Positions 25,794-32,998 of a stretch of DNA of 37,908 nt are shown in pieces. The notes beneath the pieces were generated by a model. It was not told where the DNA came from, searched no databases, and saw only the letters and a program-made list of their open reading frames with translations. Within the stretch, counting starts at the first letter, position 1. Each line of letters begins with the position of its first letter. This DNA is from Saprospiraceae bacterium (GTDB lineage Bacteria; Bacteroidota; Bacteroidia; Chitinophagales; Saprospiraceae), in the NCBI GenBank assembly GCA_021298575.1, contig JAJTFM010000097.1, forward strand, positions 1-37,908, read 5' to 3'. The translations under genes were made by a program, and so were the position numbers.

Positions 25794-26148
25794 TGTAAGC
25801 CGGATTCTGTTCTCCCGACGAATCGGGAGTCTTTGTCATTTATCTGGCTCCGGTTTCCCGGAGTCTGCGCTGCCTACCCCCCCTGCCCCCGGTTTCCCGG
25901 AGCTGCGCGAGCCACACATAAACAGGGTGTACATGGCATTTCAACCCGCAAGGTTTATCCACTGCCGTAGTTGCCCGAAGCAGTCGTGCGCTCTTACCGC
26001 ACGTTTTCACCCTTACCTCCGAAGAGGCGGTAATTTTCTGTGACACTTTCTATGCCCCCGACGAATCGGGAACTCCGCCCGTTAGGCGGTGCGGCGCTCT
26101 GAGTTGTCCGGACTTTCCTCCCCGAAAGGCGACAAAGCGGTTTGTGGC
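25784..26148 (-). ncRNA. rnpB: RNase P RNA, bacterial class A (M1 RNA)
   Basis: The ~365-nt catalytic RNA that removes 5' leaders from pre-tRNA. Termini pair as P1: GCCACAAACC (26148-26139) with GGTTTGTGGC (25793-25784). The universal P4 strands are present: GAGGAAAGTCCGGAC near 26124-26110 and ACAGAATCCGG near 25810-25800. 'AGGGTGAAAACGTGCGGTAAGAGCGCAC' (around 26010) is CR-II/III. Two stems carry GAAA tetraloops within CTCCGGGAAACCGG (25850-25863, 25889-25902). The P18 stem and another stem near the 5' side carry the same 14-nt sequence with a UUCG loop. Expression is probably independent of neighbours. Confidence 0.96.
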
Positions 26149-26152
26149 ATGG

Positions 26153-26160
26153 CAAAGGAA
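26153..26160 (-). promoter_or_regulatory. Possible -7 element (TTCCTTTG) for rnpB
   Basis: One mismatch to TAnnTTTG; it ends 5 bases before the first base of the P1 helix, which is the expected spacing to a transcription start. Confidence 0.35.
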
Positions 26161-26307
26161 AGGTGTTTTGACCTGATTTGAAATTATTTTGTCACGTATT
26201 CTGCATTATTATGATGAAAAAACCGTTCTTGTGGATAACTTTTGTCAAAACAAGGCGCGTCTCAATAGAATTGGCATTATTTTTAATCTATTGATATCAG
26301 GTATAGG

Positions 26308-26315
26308 TATTTTTG
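26308..26315 (+). promoter_or_regulatory. Bacteroidota -7 promoter element (TATTTTTG) for the histidine kinase
   Basis: An exact TAnnTTTG match 62 bases before the ATG at 26377. No clear -33 element. I see no other structure in 26161-26307. Confidence 0.5.
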
Positions 26316-26376
26316 CCACAGAAAATGGCAGGTATCCATACTCTGTCACCAGCCCCCGATTCCGCTATTGCAAGAT

Positions 26377-28911
26377 ATGATCAAGCGTCTGATATTATAC
26401 GCTACAACACTATCCGTTTTACTGGGCCTTGCCATAAAATCGGGTCAGTTGGAAGAAAACAGCGCCCTGCTCGGACAGTACGCGCGCACGGTCTCTGTGT
26501 GGCTGGATAACCAGCTCAAAGAAGCTTCTTCCGCTATTTTGCCTGCCACCGGACAGGAGGACAAGCCCTATACTGTCATTGTCCACAGAGCTGATTCAAT
26601 TTCATACTGGACCAATACCCGGGCCCTCCCGCCCGCCAGGGAACTAAAAAAATGGGCGATTAATCCCGGAACCCGGCTGGTTTCGCTGCCATCCGGCTGG
26701 TTTTTGGCTAAAACAGACGACCGCGGCGACGGAACTTACAAATCAATCGTAATACCAATCCGTTATGCACTGGATTTCAGCAGTTCAGACGACAAATTGA
26801 TATTTCCAGCCGACCCCGGCATTTCGTCTGCTCTGCAAGTTTCCTCCGGTAAAACCGAGTGGCCCGTAACGGCTAACGGAACAACTGTTTGCTGGCTTTC
26901 TGCGAACGGACCTCTCCAGACTGGCTGGATTCTCTGGCTCAAATTCGCAGCATGGACCCTCTTTTTTCTGGTGTTATTCCGTCTTCTAAATGAAATAGCC
27001 CGTGCTTTGTCTGGTAAAGCCGGTACAGCACTAATCCTGTCTGTAATCGGCGGATTGCTTGTATATAACATGCTTTCTTCCTGGGCATCAACGGCATTTG
27101 CCGGGATTTCAGTCTTCAACCACCGATTCACCGGAGACTCATTGATTGGTTTGTCAGTCGGCGACTGGTTTGTCAACGCTGCGCTGTTCGCTTGCCTGAT
27201 TACTTATGTACACAGCAACCACTCCTCCAGGCTACTCACCAACCTCGGTTTTGGCCCGAAAGCAGGTGTGGCAATCTTGTGTAATCTGGCTCTGCAGGCA
27301 GCCGTCCCGATAACCATGGCGGTATCCGGTCAGCTGGCAGGCAATAATGGTGGCTTCAACTTCGACCGCTTTCTGGATCTCGGAATCAACGGGTTTGTTG
27401 CCCTGGGCGGGCTGCTGATTTTTATGGCGGGCCTCTTCCTCTTCGGCCACAGGATGATGCTGACGGTGCGAAATCTTGAATTGTCCCGATCTGTACTTGC
27501 CGCCTCTGCAGGACTATCCCCTGTCACCGCAGCTATTATCGCCATTATTTATGCCGGTGCCATGGACACATTCGTGCACTGGCAGGAAAACGGATTCGGA
27601 TGGGTTGTGATGTGGACGCTGCTCTTCGCAGGGGGTACATCTGCGCTGCTGCAAAGTGAAAGCGAATATAATGACCGGCTGCTGCGCCTCCGATATGCGG
27701 AAGAACTCATATCGGAAAGAGATACCGCCATTACTGAAAAGATTCTCCCCGCCTTCCTCGCCGAATTGCGCGCCGATTCAGGTACTATAGCCCAGGTTCT
27801 GAAACCATGGCCTTTCAAGGCAGAAATAGAAGAAATGCGCGCCGCAGTCAACGGCGTAATGATCAGGCAGAGTTATCTCTTTCAGCACTACAAATTAAAA
27901 GTAGGTGCATTCGATCAGGATAATCAGTCTGTAATCTCGGGCCAGACTCTTGGTTACGAAGAAATTGTTACCGATAACTGGTCGAAAGCTCAGAAAATCG
28001 GATCTGACTCTAATATACGTTTCCTGCGCGGAGATGACGGCAAGTTCAGGTATCTCCTGCATCTTTCTGTTTTCAGGGCCTCCGATGCCTCTCAACAGGT
28101 TCAACTGTTTGTAATTCTTGAACACGATTATCTGGCTAACAATCAGGCGTACACCCGGATACTGCAGCATCGTCAGTATAAAGACATGGATCAGCTCTCC
28201 GGCTATTCTTTCGCGGTTCAGAAAAACGGAAGGATTCTTGTTGAACAGGGACGAGGCTGTCTGCCGGCACTCTCCTCCACCAAAATTCAGAAAGGACAGT
28301 CTGAAGAAATAGAGTCCGGCAATCGCGTGGATGCCGTAGCCAGAAGTTTTGATGGAACGGTCCTCGCTGCAGTAGGCCATGCCAATACCGGATGGCTCAG
28401 GCATATCTATCTCTTCTCTCTCCTCTTTACACTTGTTTCACTGCTCCTGCTGGCAACGGCATCGGCCAATTCACTGCTGAATTTTCTGCCCGAAGAGTAT
28501 GATTTCAGACTCACCGCAAAGGGATCTCTCGCCCGGCGAATTCACCTTTGGAACGTCTCTCTGCTGGCTGTAGCATTCCTTGTTATCGGCTTCCTGACCT
28601 ACAGGCACTTCGCCAACAGCGCCCGCGAAACGGCAAGGGCCGACTTCGCATACAGAGCTGAAGCAATACAAAATCACCTCGAGGCTCCACTGCTTAATCT
28701 GAGGGATTCCAGCGGTGCCGTCAGTACCTCCTCCCTTGTACGATCGTTTACAGAAATTACAGGCAGTCTCGGAGCAGATGCCAACCTGTACGATACACAG
28801 GGCGAAATGCTGTTCAGTACACGAAAAGATCTTGTTTTTCTGGGTATAATTTCCCCAAAAATGAATAAGATGGTGCTGGAGAATATATTGCCCAGTACAG
28901 GCCTTGCCTGA
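26377..28911 (+). CDS. Large membrane sensor histidine kinase, N-terminal part (frame broken before the kinase domain)
   Basis: An 844-residue N-terminal sensor part. Hydrophobic spans occur near residues 5-20, 190-210, 225-245 and 265-285, with further ones to about 430, then a soluble loop with a coiled stretch ('ERDTAITEKILPAFLAEL'), another span near residue 675-700 (LFSLLFTLVSLLLLATAS) and one near 735. 'LYDTQGEMLFSTRKDL...GIISPKMN' is the region that, in intact Bacteroidota kinases of this kind, continues through a short extracellular loop into the last TM, HAMP and kinase domains. Here the frame stops at 28911 and the rest is in another frame from about 28880. ATG 26377 is preferred over a TTG at 26368. 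No response regulator gene is adjacent. Confidence 0.75.
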   Translation: MIKRLILYATTLSVLLGLAIKSGQLEENSALLGQYARTVSVWLDNQLKEASSAILPATGQEDKPYTVIVHRADSISYWTNTRALPPARELKKWAINPGTRLVSLPSGWFLAKTDDRGDGTYKSIVIPIRYALDFSSSDDKLIFPADPGISSALQVSSGKTEWPVTANGTTVCWLSANGPLQTGWILWLKFAAWTLFFLVLFRLLNEIARALSGKAGTALILSVIGGLLVYNMLSSWASTAFAGISVFNHRFTGDSLIGLSVGDWFVNAALFACLITYVHSNHSSRLLTNLGFGPKAGVAILCNLALQAAVPITMAVSGQLAGNNGGFNFDRFLDLGINGFVALGGLLIFMAGLFLFGHRMMLTVRNLELSRSVLAASAGLSPVTAAIIAIIYAGAMDTFVHWQENGFGWVVMWTLLFAGGTSALLQSESEYNDRLLRLRYAEELISERDTAITEKILPAFLAELRADSGTIAQVLKPWPFKAEIEEMRAAVNGVMIRQSYLFQHYKLKVGAFDQDNQSVISGQTLGYEEIVTDNWSKAQKIGSDSNIRFLRGDDGKFRYLLHLSVFRASDASQQVQLFVILEHDYLANNQAYTRILQHRQYKDMDQLSGYSFAVQKNGRILVEQGRGCLPALSSTKIQKGQSEEIESGNRVDAVARSFDGTVLAAVGHANTGWLRHIYLFSLLFTLVSLLLLATASANSLLNFLPEEYDFRLTAKGSLARRIHLWNVSLLAVAFLVIGFLTYRHFANSARETARADFAYRAEAIQNHLEAPLLNLRDSSGAVSTSSLVRSFTEITGSLGADANLYDTQGEMLFSTRKDLVFLGIISPKMNKMVLENILPSTGLA

Positions 28912-28925
28912 GCGCCTCCGGTGAT

Positions 28926-29918
28926 TTGCTCGGCTTCATTGGCGTGCCCAATCCCGATTCCCGGGTACAGATTGGTACAGAAGTAAGCAACTTCATCGGT
29001 ATGCTCGCCAGTCTGTATGTTTTTCTGCTGCTGATTGCCTACGCAGTCACGTACGCCCTCTCCCGGTCTATTATCCGGCCGCTGAGCCTGCTCTCTGAAA
29101 AGGTGCAGGAGCTCAAGTTTACCGACAAAAATGATCCGCTTGTTTATGCGGGCGATAACCAGGACGAAATCAGTGAACTGATTGCCCGCTATAATACCAT
29201 GGTAGCCAAACTGGAGGATTCAAAACTGCAGCTGGTTCGGCTCGAAAGGGAAGGCGCCTGGAGAGAAATGGCTCGTCAGGTAGCTCACGATATCAAAAAT
29301 CCGCTCACAACCATGAAGTTGTCCATGCAACAGCTGGAAAGGGTATCGAGTAATCCTGAACAGGCCGCGGCGTACCTCAGAAAGGCTATCACACGTCTTA
29401 TCGAGCAAATTGACTCGCTCGCGCAAATTGCCTCGGAATTTTCAATGTTCGCCAATCTGGATATCCGGCAAAAAAGTGATGTGGTGGTGAACGAGGTGGT
29501 GGAAAATGTACACGACTTGTTTAGTGAACAGAGAAATGTTCACCTGGATCTGTCCATGCCCAAAGAAGCACTGCATATCATGGGCGATAAAAATCACCTG
29601 ATCAGGGTGTTCAATAATCTGGTTATCAATGCAATACAGGCTATCCCTTCCGACAGGGAGGGTAGAATCAATGTAGCCGTACTCAATCAGAACGGACTGG
29701 CAGTGATCAAGATAAGTGATAACGGTGGCGGTATCCCGCCGGAAATCAGGGATCGCGTGTTTGAGCCCAATTTCACTACCAAAACATCGGGCAGCGGTTT
29801 GGGCCTGGCAATCTGCAAGAAGATTATTGAGGCACACGACGGCAATATCCGGTTCGAAACCAGAGAAAATGAAGGAACCGACTTCTTTGTGGAAATCCCG
29901 GTTTCGTCAGTGGCCTGA
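28926..29918 (+). CDS. Sensor histidine kinase, C-terminal part (TM-HAMP-HisKA-HATPase), frameshifted from upstream ORF
   Basis: This 330-residue part begins in mid-domain (SGDLLGFIGVPNPDSRVQ) with no proper start; the TTG at 28926 is nominal and the frame is open back to a stop near 28864. It has a TM segment (about residues 27-48), HAMP (49-103: 'RSIIRPLSLLSEKVQELKF'), the phospho-acceptor H-box 'REMARQVAHDIKNPLTTMKLS', the N-box 'LIRVFNNLVINAIQAI', G1 'ISDNGGGIP' and G2 'TSGSGLGLAICKKIIEAH'. The kinase core is intact. Together with the upstream ORF it would make one protein of about 1,180 residues. It overlaps the convergent phosphatase gene by 12 bases. Confidence 0.8.
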   Translation: MLGFIGVPNPDSRVQIGTEVSNFIGMLASLYVFLLLIAYAVTYALSRSIIRPLSLLSEKVQELKFTDKNDPLVYAGDNQDEISELIARYNTMVAKLEDSKLQLVRLEREGAWREMARQVAHDIKNPLTTMKLSMQQLERVSSNPEQAAAYLRKAITRLIEQIDSLAQIASEFSMFANLDIRQKSDVVVNEVVENVHDLFSEQRNVHLDLSMPKEALHIMGDKNHLIRVFNNLVINAIQAIPSDREGRINVAVLNQNGLAVIKISDNGGGIPPEIRDRVFEPNFTTKTSGSGLGLAICKKIIEAHDGNIRFETRENEGTDFFVEIPVSSVA

Positions 29919-30362
29919 TGACCTGATAAACTGCTGGCAGGCCTCGTCAAGCATCTGATACACTGCCTCAAAGCCGTTGTCGTCGTAGTACGGATCGGGT
30001 ACCGAGCACTCTTCTCCGGGGTGCGTCTCGTCAAGTATGAGGGAAACTTTGCTCCGGTGAGCCTCGTTCCCGGCCAAACGGAGTACATCTCTTCTGTTGT
30101 TCACGTCCATAACAAATATCCGGTCGAATCGGTCAAAATCATCCGGATGAAACTGCCTGGCACGCTGGCCGGTAATGTCAATACCGTATTTTCTTCCTAC
30201 ATGTATGGAGCGCTGATCAGGCAGCTCTCCGGCGTGCCAGTGCCCCGTTCCTGCACTGTCAACTGTCCAGAACAAACCAGCTTCTGTTGCCCGCGCTTTC
30301 ATAATTCCCTCAGCAAGCGGACTGCGGCAAATATTGCCCAGACATACCATCAGTATCTTCAT
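29907..30362 (-). CDS. Low-molecular-weight protein-tyrosine phosphatase
   Basis: A 151-residue cytoplasmic phosphatase. The P-loop CX5R is Cys7-Arg13 in 'MVCLGNICRSPLAEG', and the general acid Asp is in 'VPDPYYDDNGFEAVY'. These enzymes dephosphorylate tyrosine kinases of capsule synthesis or arsenate-like substrates; no tyrosine kinase gene is in the window. The start MKILMVCLGN at 30362 matches the family and leaves 22 bases after gldF; an in-frame start at 30437 would overlap gldF. It is the last gene of the gldA-gldF unit and converges with the histidine kinase with a 12-base overlap of coding ends. Confidence 0.92.
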   Translation of the reverse strand: MKILMVCLGNICRSPLAEGIMKARATEAGLFWTVDSAGTGHWHAGELPDQRSIHVGRKYGIDITGQRARQFHPDDFDRFDRIFVMDVNNRRDVLRLAGNEAHRSKVSLILDETHPGEECSVPDPYYDDNGFEAVYQMLDEACQQFIRSSGH

Positions 30363-30384
30363 GGGAAAATGGTTTACCACTTTC

Positions 30385-31116
30385 TCACCACTTTCTCTTG
30401 CCAAGACTAAGCAGGGTGGCAGCAAAAAAGAAAGCAATTACGGATAAGAAGTAGATAATGTCTCTGGTGTCGAGAGAACCCCTGCTGATGGAGTTGTAAT
30501 GATAGTCAATCCCCAGCGACTGGATAATATCGTCGGTTTTACCGAAAAATATCGGTAACCTGCTCAGGTAATCAAAAGCCAGATACACGAAAAAACACAG
30601 AAAAGTGGCCAGTACAAAAGCTACTATCTGGTTATTGGTCAGCGAACTGGCAAAAATCCCTATGGAGACAAATGCCCCCGCCAGGAAGAGCAGCCCGATG
30701 AAAGACCCCATAGTGCCTCCGAAGTCAATATTGCCTTGCGGAGCGCCCAGTTGCCATACAGAAAAGTAATACAGCCAGGTAGGCAGGAGCGCTATCACCA
30801 CCAGTATAAATGCTGCCAGAAATTTACCCCCCACAATCTGCCAGTCGGTAACAGGGCGTGTAACAAGCAGTTCAATGGTACCAGTCTGCTTTTCCTCCGC
30901 CAGCGAACGCATGGTTACCGCAGGTATCAGAAACATGAAAACCATGGGTGCTACGCCAAAAAGCGTATCCAGAGAGGCATAATTGCCATCCGGAATACTG
31001 AATTCAGGAAAAACCCACATAAGCAGCCCCATGATGACCAGAAATGTGCCAATAACCACATAGCCAATCAGGGAGGCAAAAAAAGCATTGATCTCTTTCA
31101 GAAATACAGGAATCAT
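30385..31116 (-). CDS. gldF: Gliding-motility-associated ABC transporter permease GldF
   Basis: A 243-residue integral membrane protein of the ABC-2 permease type. Six hydrophobic spans are visible: 'LIGYVVIGTFLVIMGLLMWVF', 'APMVFMFLIPAVTM', 'FLAAFILVVIALLPTWLYYF', 'FIGLLFLAGAFVSIGIFAS', 'VAFVLATFLCFFVYLAF' and 'IIYFLSVIAFFFAATLL'. 'MRSLAEEKQTGTIELLVTRPVTDWQIVGGKF' is the hallmark cytoplasmic loop of GldF. It pairs with GldA, 13 bases upstream. In many Bacteroidota gldF is followed by gldG, but here the next gene is the phosphatase. The start MIPVFLKEI (31116) is preferred to an upstream ATG that overlaps gldA. Confidence 0.93.
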   Translation of the reverse strand: MIPVFLKEINAFFASLIGYVVIGTFLVIMGLLMWVFPEFSIPDGNYASLDTLFGVAPMVFMFLIPAVTMRSLAEEKQTGTIELLVTRPVTDWQIVGGKFLAAFILVVIALLPTWLYYFSVWQLGAPQGNIDFGGTMGSFIGLLFLAGAFVSIGIFASSLTNNQIVAFVLATFLCFFVYLAFDYLSRLPIFFGKTDDIIQSLGIDYHYNSISRGSLDTRDIIYFLSVIAFFFAATLLSLGKRKW

Positions 31117-31129
31117 TTTAACAGGATGT

Positions 31130-32059
31130 TTATCTGGTGAGTTGCTGAAATACGTCTTCCACACTGAATACTTCCTTGTGCAACTCCAGCAGGGTTAGCT
31201 GATTCCTGACGGCAAAAGCAAATATATCTGCCCGTATATCTTGTGAGGCATCAGAAGTCAGTTTCCAACGGCCGTCGCCGGCACTTTCCACCAGTTTTAC
31301 ACCCTTTATTCCCGAAAGCTGCTGTTGTGTACTTGTCTTCTCCGCAAATTCAACGGTAACTACACTCTGACCCGCAAATTGCTGTTTGAGTTGCTGAATG
31401 GGGGCATCAGCCACAAGCCGGCCCTTGTTGATGATAATCGCACGATCACAAACAGCTTCCACTTCTCCCAGAATATGTGTTGACAGAATAACCGTCTTTT
31501 CTCTGCCCAGGTCTTTGATCAACTGGCGGATTTCTACAATCTGGTTCGGATCCAGACCACTGGTGGGCTCATCCAGAATGAGTACATCCGGGTTGTGCAG
31601 CATTGCCTGGGCCAGTCCGACCCGCTGACGGTAACCCTTCGACAATTCTCCGATTTGTTTGTGCCGGTGACTTGCAAGGCCCGTACGTTCTACCATTTCG
31701 TCAACCCTGGCCGATACTTTTGCCACCTTGTGCAATCCGGCAGTAAATGTGAGGTATTCTCTGACGTACATCTCCTTGTACAGGGGGTTGTGCTCTGGCA
31801 GGTAGCCTATGCGCGACCGCGAAGCCATGGTGTCTGCGGTCACATCGAACCCGCAGACCTCTACATGCCCGCTGGTGGGCGGCAGATAGCCGGTGATAAT
31901 TTTCATGGTTGTCGTTTTCCCTGCACCGTTGGGCCCGAGGAAACCAAGTACCTCCCCCTTGCGTGCCTCGAAGGAGATTCCGTCAACAGCTCGCTGCGAC
32001 TCGTACGTTTTTACAAGTTCTGATACTTTTACCGACACTGGGATAGCTGATAATCGCAT
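31130..32059 (-). CDS. gldA: Gliding-motility-associated ABC transporter ATP-binding protein GldA
   Basis: A 309-residue ABC ATPase. Walker A is GPNGAGKTT (42-50), the Q-loop 'GYLPEHNPLYKEMYVREYL', the signature 'LSKGYRQRVGLAQAM', Walker B 'LILDEPTSGLDPNQ', and the switch His is in 'LSTHILGE'. The C-terminal ~90 residues (from about 220) are the DUF4162-like extension typical of GldA/CcmA-type ATPases. It works with GldF. In Flavobacterium johnsoniae GldA is needed for gliding; in non-gliders it is still conserved. It heads the minus-strand unit gldA-gldF-phosphatase, with a TAATTTTG promoter 75 bases upstream. Confidence 0.93.
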   Translation of the reverse strand: MRLSAIPVSVKVSELVKTYESQRAVDGISFEARKGEVLGFLGPNGAGKTTTMKIITGYLPPTSGHVEVCGFDVTADTMASRSRIGYLPEHNPLYKEMYVREYLTFTAGLHKVAKVSARVDEMVERTGLASHRHKQIGELSKGYRQRVGLAQAMLHNPDVLILDEPTSGLDPNQIVEIRQLIKDLGREKTVILSTHILGEVEAVCDRAIIINKGRLVADAPIQQLKQQFAGQSVVTVEFAEKTSTQQQLSGIKGVKLVESAGDGRWKLTSDASQDIRADIFAFAVRNQLTLLELHKEVFSVEDVFQQLTR

Positions 32060-32133
32060 GCCCGCCGCCCGACCCCGGCTGCCCGGAATAGCCCGGTGGC
32101 GGATATGCTTCAGATGAACTGATTTTTCCGGTG

Positions 32134-32141
32134 CAAAATTA
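32134..32141 (-). promoter_or_regulatory. Bacteroidota -7 promoter element (TAATTTTG) for gldA
   Basis: An exact TAnnTTTG match on the minus strand, giving a leader of about 70 bases before the gldA ATG at 32059. Confidence 0.5.
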
Positions 32142-32151
32142 TGGAAAAGAG

Positions 32152-32179
32152 TTGGGTCTTACGCTTCAAGGTACTTTTC
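32152..32179 (+). promoter_or_regulatory. Possible promoter (TTG - 17 nt - TACTTTTC) for the DUF547 gene
   Basis: -33-like TTG at 32152-32154 and a -7-like TACTTTTC (one mismatch) at 32172-32179, with 17 bases between them and 37 bases to the ATG. It lies divergent to the gldA promoter. Confidence 0.45.
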
Positions 32180-32216
32180 GACAGCAACTAATCACTTAAT
32201 TTTTCGTTTATCCGAC

Positions 32217-32915
32217 ATGAAACGGCTGATTTTTTTTTGTATCATTATGTGTGCTATGCCCTCGGATTCCACTGCACAACCCCATCGTATTTTTGATGAA
32301 TTGCTCAAAAAGCATGTTGATGCCAATGGAAAGGTAAATTACAAGGGCTTCAGACAGGATATGGCCCTGCTCAATGAATATTGCCTGCAGCTCGGGAGTA
32401 ACCAGCCGGCCGACTCCTGGACAAACGGGGAAAAAATGGCCTACTGGGTTAATGCCTATAACGCCTTCACTATCCGGTTAATTGCTGAAAACTATCCGGT
32501 TACCAGTATCATGCAGCTTGATGGTGGCAAAACCTGGGATGTCAGGCGTATTTCTCTTGGAGACCGCAAGTACAGTCTTAATGAAATCGAAAATGATATT
32601 CTGAGAAGGCAGTTCAGGGACCCGCGTATTCACTTTGTCATCAATTGCGCCGCCAAAGGTTGTCCGCCTCTCTGGAACAAAGCTTTAACTCCGGCCAATC
32701 TGGAGATGGCTCTTGATGAGCGTACCAGATACTTCATCAATACCCCTAAATACAACGCCCTGAACGCTGATGGCGCCAGGGTGTCGAAAATTTTTGAGTG
32801 GTATGCCGCCGATTTCGGCGATCTGAAATCGTTCCTGAGCAGATTCAGCGGTATCCGGTTCAGTAACGAGGCAGTTGTCGCATATCGTGAATACGACTGG
32901 TCGCTGAACGACTAG
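32217..32915 (+). CDS. Exported DUF547 domain protein
   Basis: A 232-residue protein with a signal peptide (hydrophobic 4-15, cleaved near STAQ). The DUF547 landmarks are all present: 'FDELLKKHVDANGKVNYKGF', 'GEKMAYWVNAYNAFTIRLIAENYPV', 'YSLNEIENDILR', 'RIHFVINCAAKGCPPLWNKAL' with the conserved Cys-His-type patch, and 'ARVSKIFEWYAADFG'. The fold is thought to be papain/transglutaminase-like, but the activity is unknown. It is a single gene divergent from gldA. Its TAG stop begins the left arm of a 17-bp inverted repeat. Confidence 0.88.
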   Translation: MKRLIFFCIIMCAMPSDSTAQPHRIFDELLKKHVDANGKVNYKGFRQDMALLNEYCLQLGSNQPADSWTNGEKMAYWVNAYNAFTIRLIAENYPVTSIMQLDGGKTWDVRRISLGDRKYSLNEIENDILRRQFRDPRIHFVINCAAKGCPPLWNKALTPANLEMALDERTRYFINTPKYNALNADGARVSKIFEWYAADFGDLKSFLSRFSGIRFSNEAVVAYREYDWSLND

Positions 32916-32994
32916 GGTGTGTCTGAAAAAGACCTGTCGGACAGGTTCCAAAAGATGCGTTTTAGGGCCGGCATGTATTTTTCAGACACACCCT
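32914..32994. repeat. 81-nt element with perfect 17-bp inverted ends and an internal palindrome
   Basis: The ends AGGGTGTGTCTGAAAAA (32914-32930) and its exact reverse complement (32978-32994) enclose 47 bases, which include the palindrome ACCTGTC-G-GACAGGT (32932-32946). It fills the gap between two convergent genes and overlaps the DUF547 stop codon. The minus-strand or plus-strand hairpin could terminate both genes; the size and IS-like ends also fit a miniature inverted-repeat element. No clear target-site duplication is seen. Confidence 0.8.
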
Positions 32995-32998
32995 GGCC

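Noticed and set aside
25812-26070. Repeated palindromes that could suggest a CRISPR or repeat array
   Set aside because: They lie within the folded RNase P RNA as stem-loops; only two copies of each, without regular spacing.
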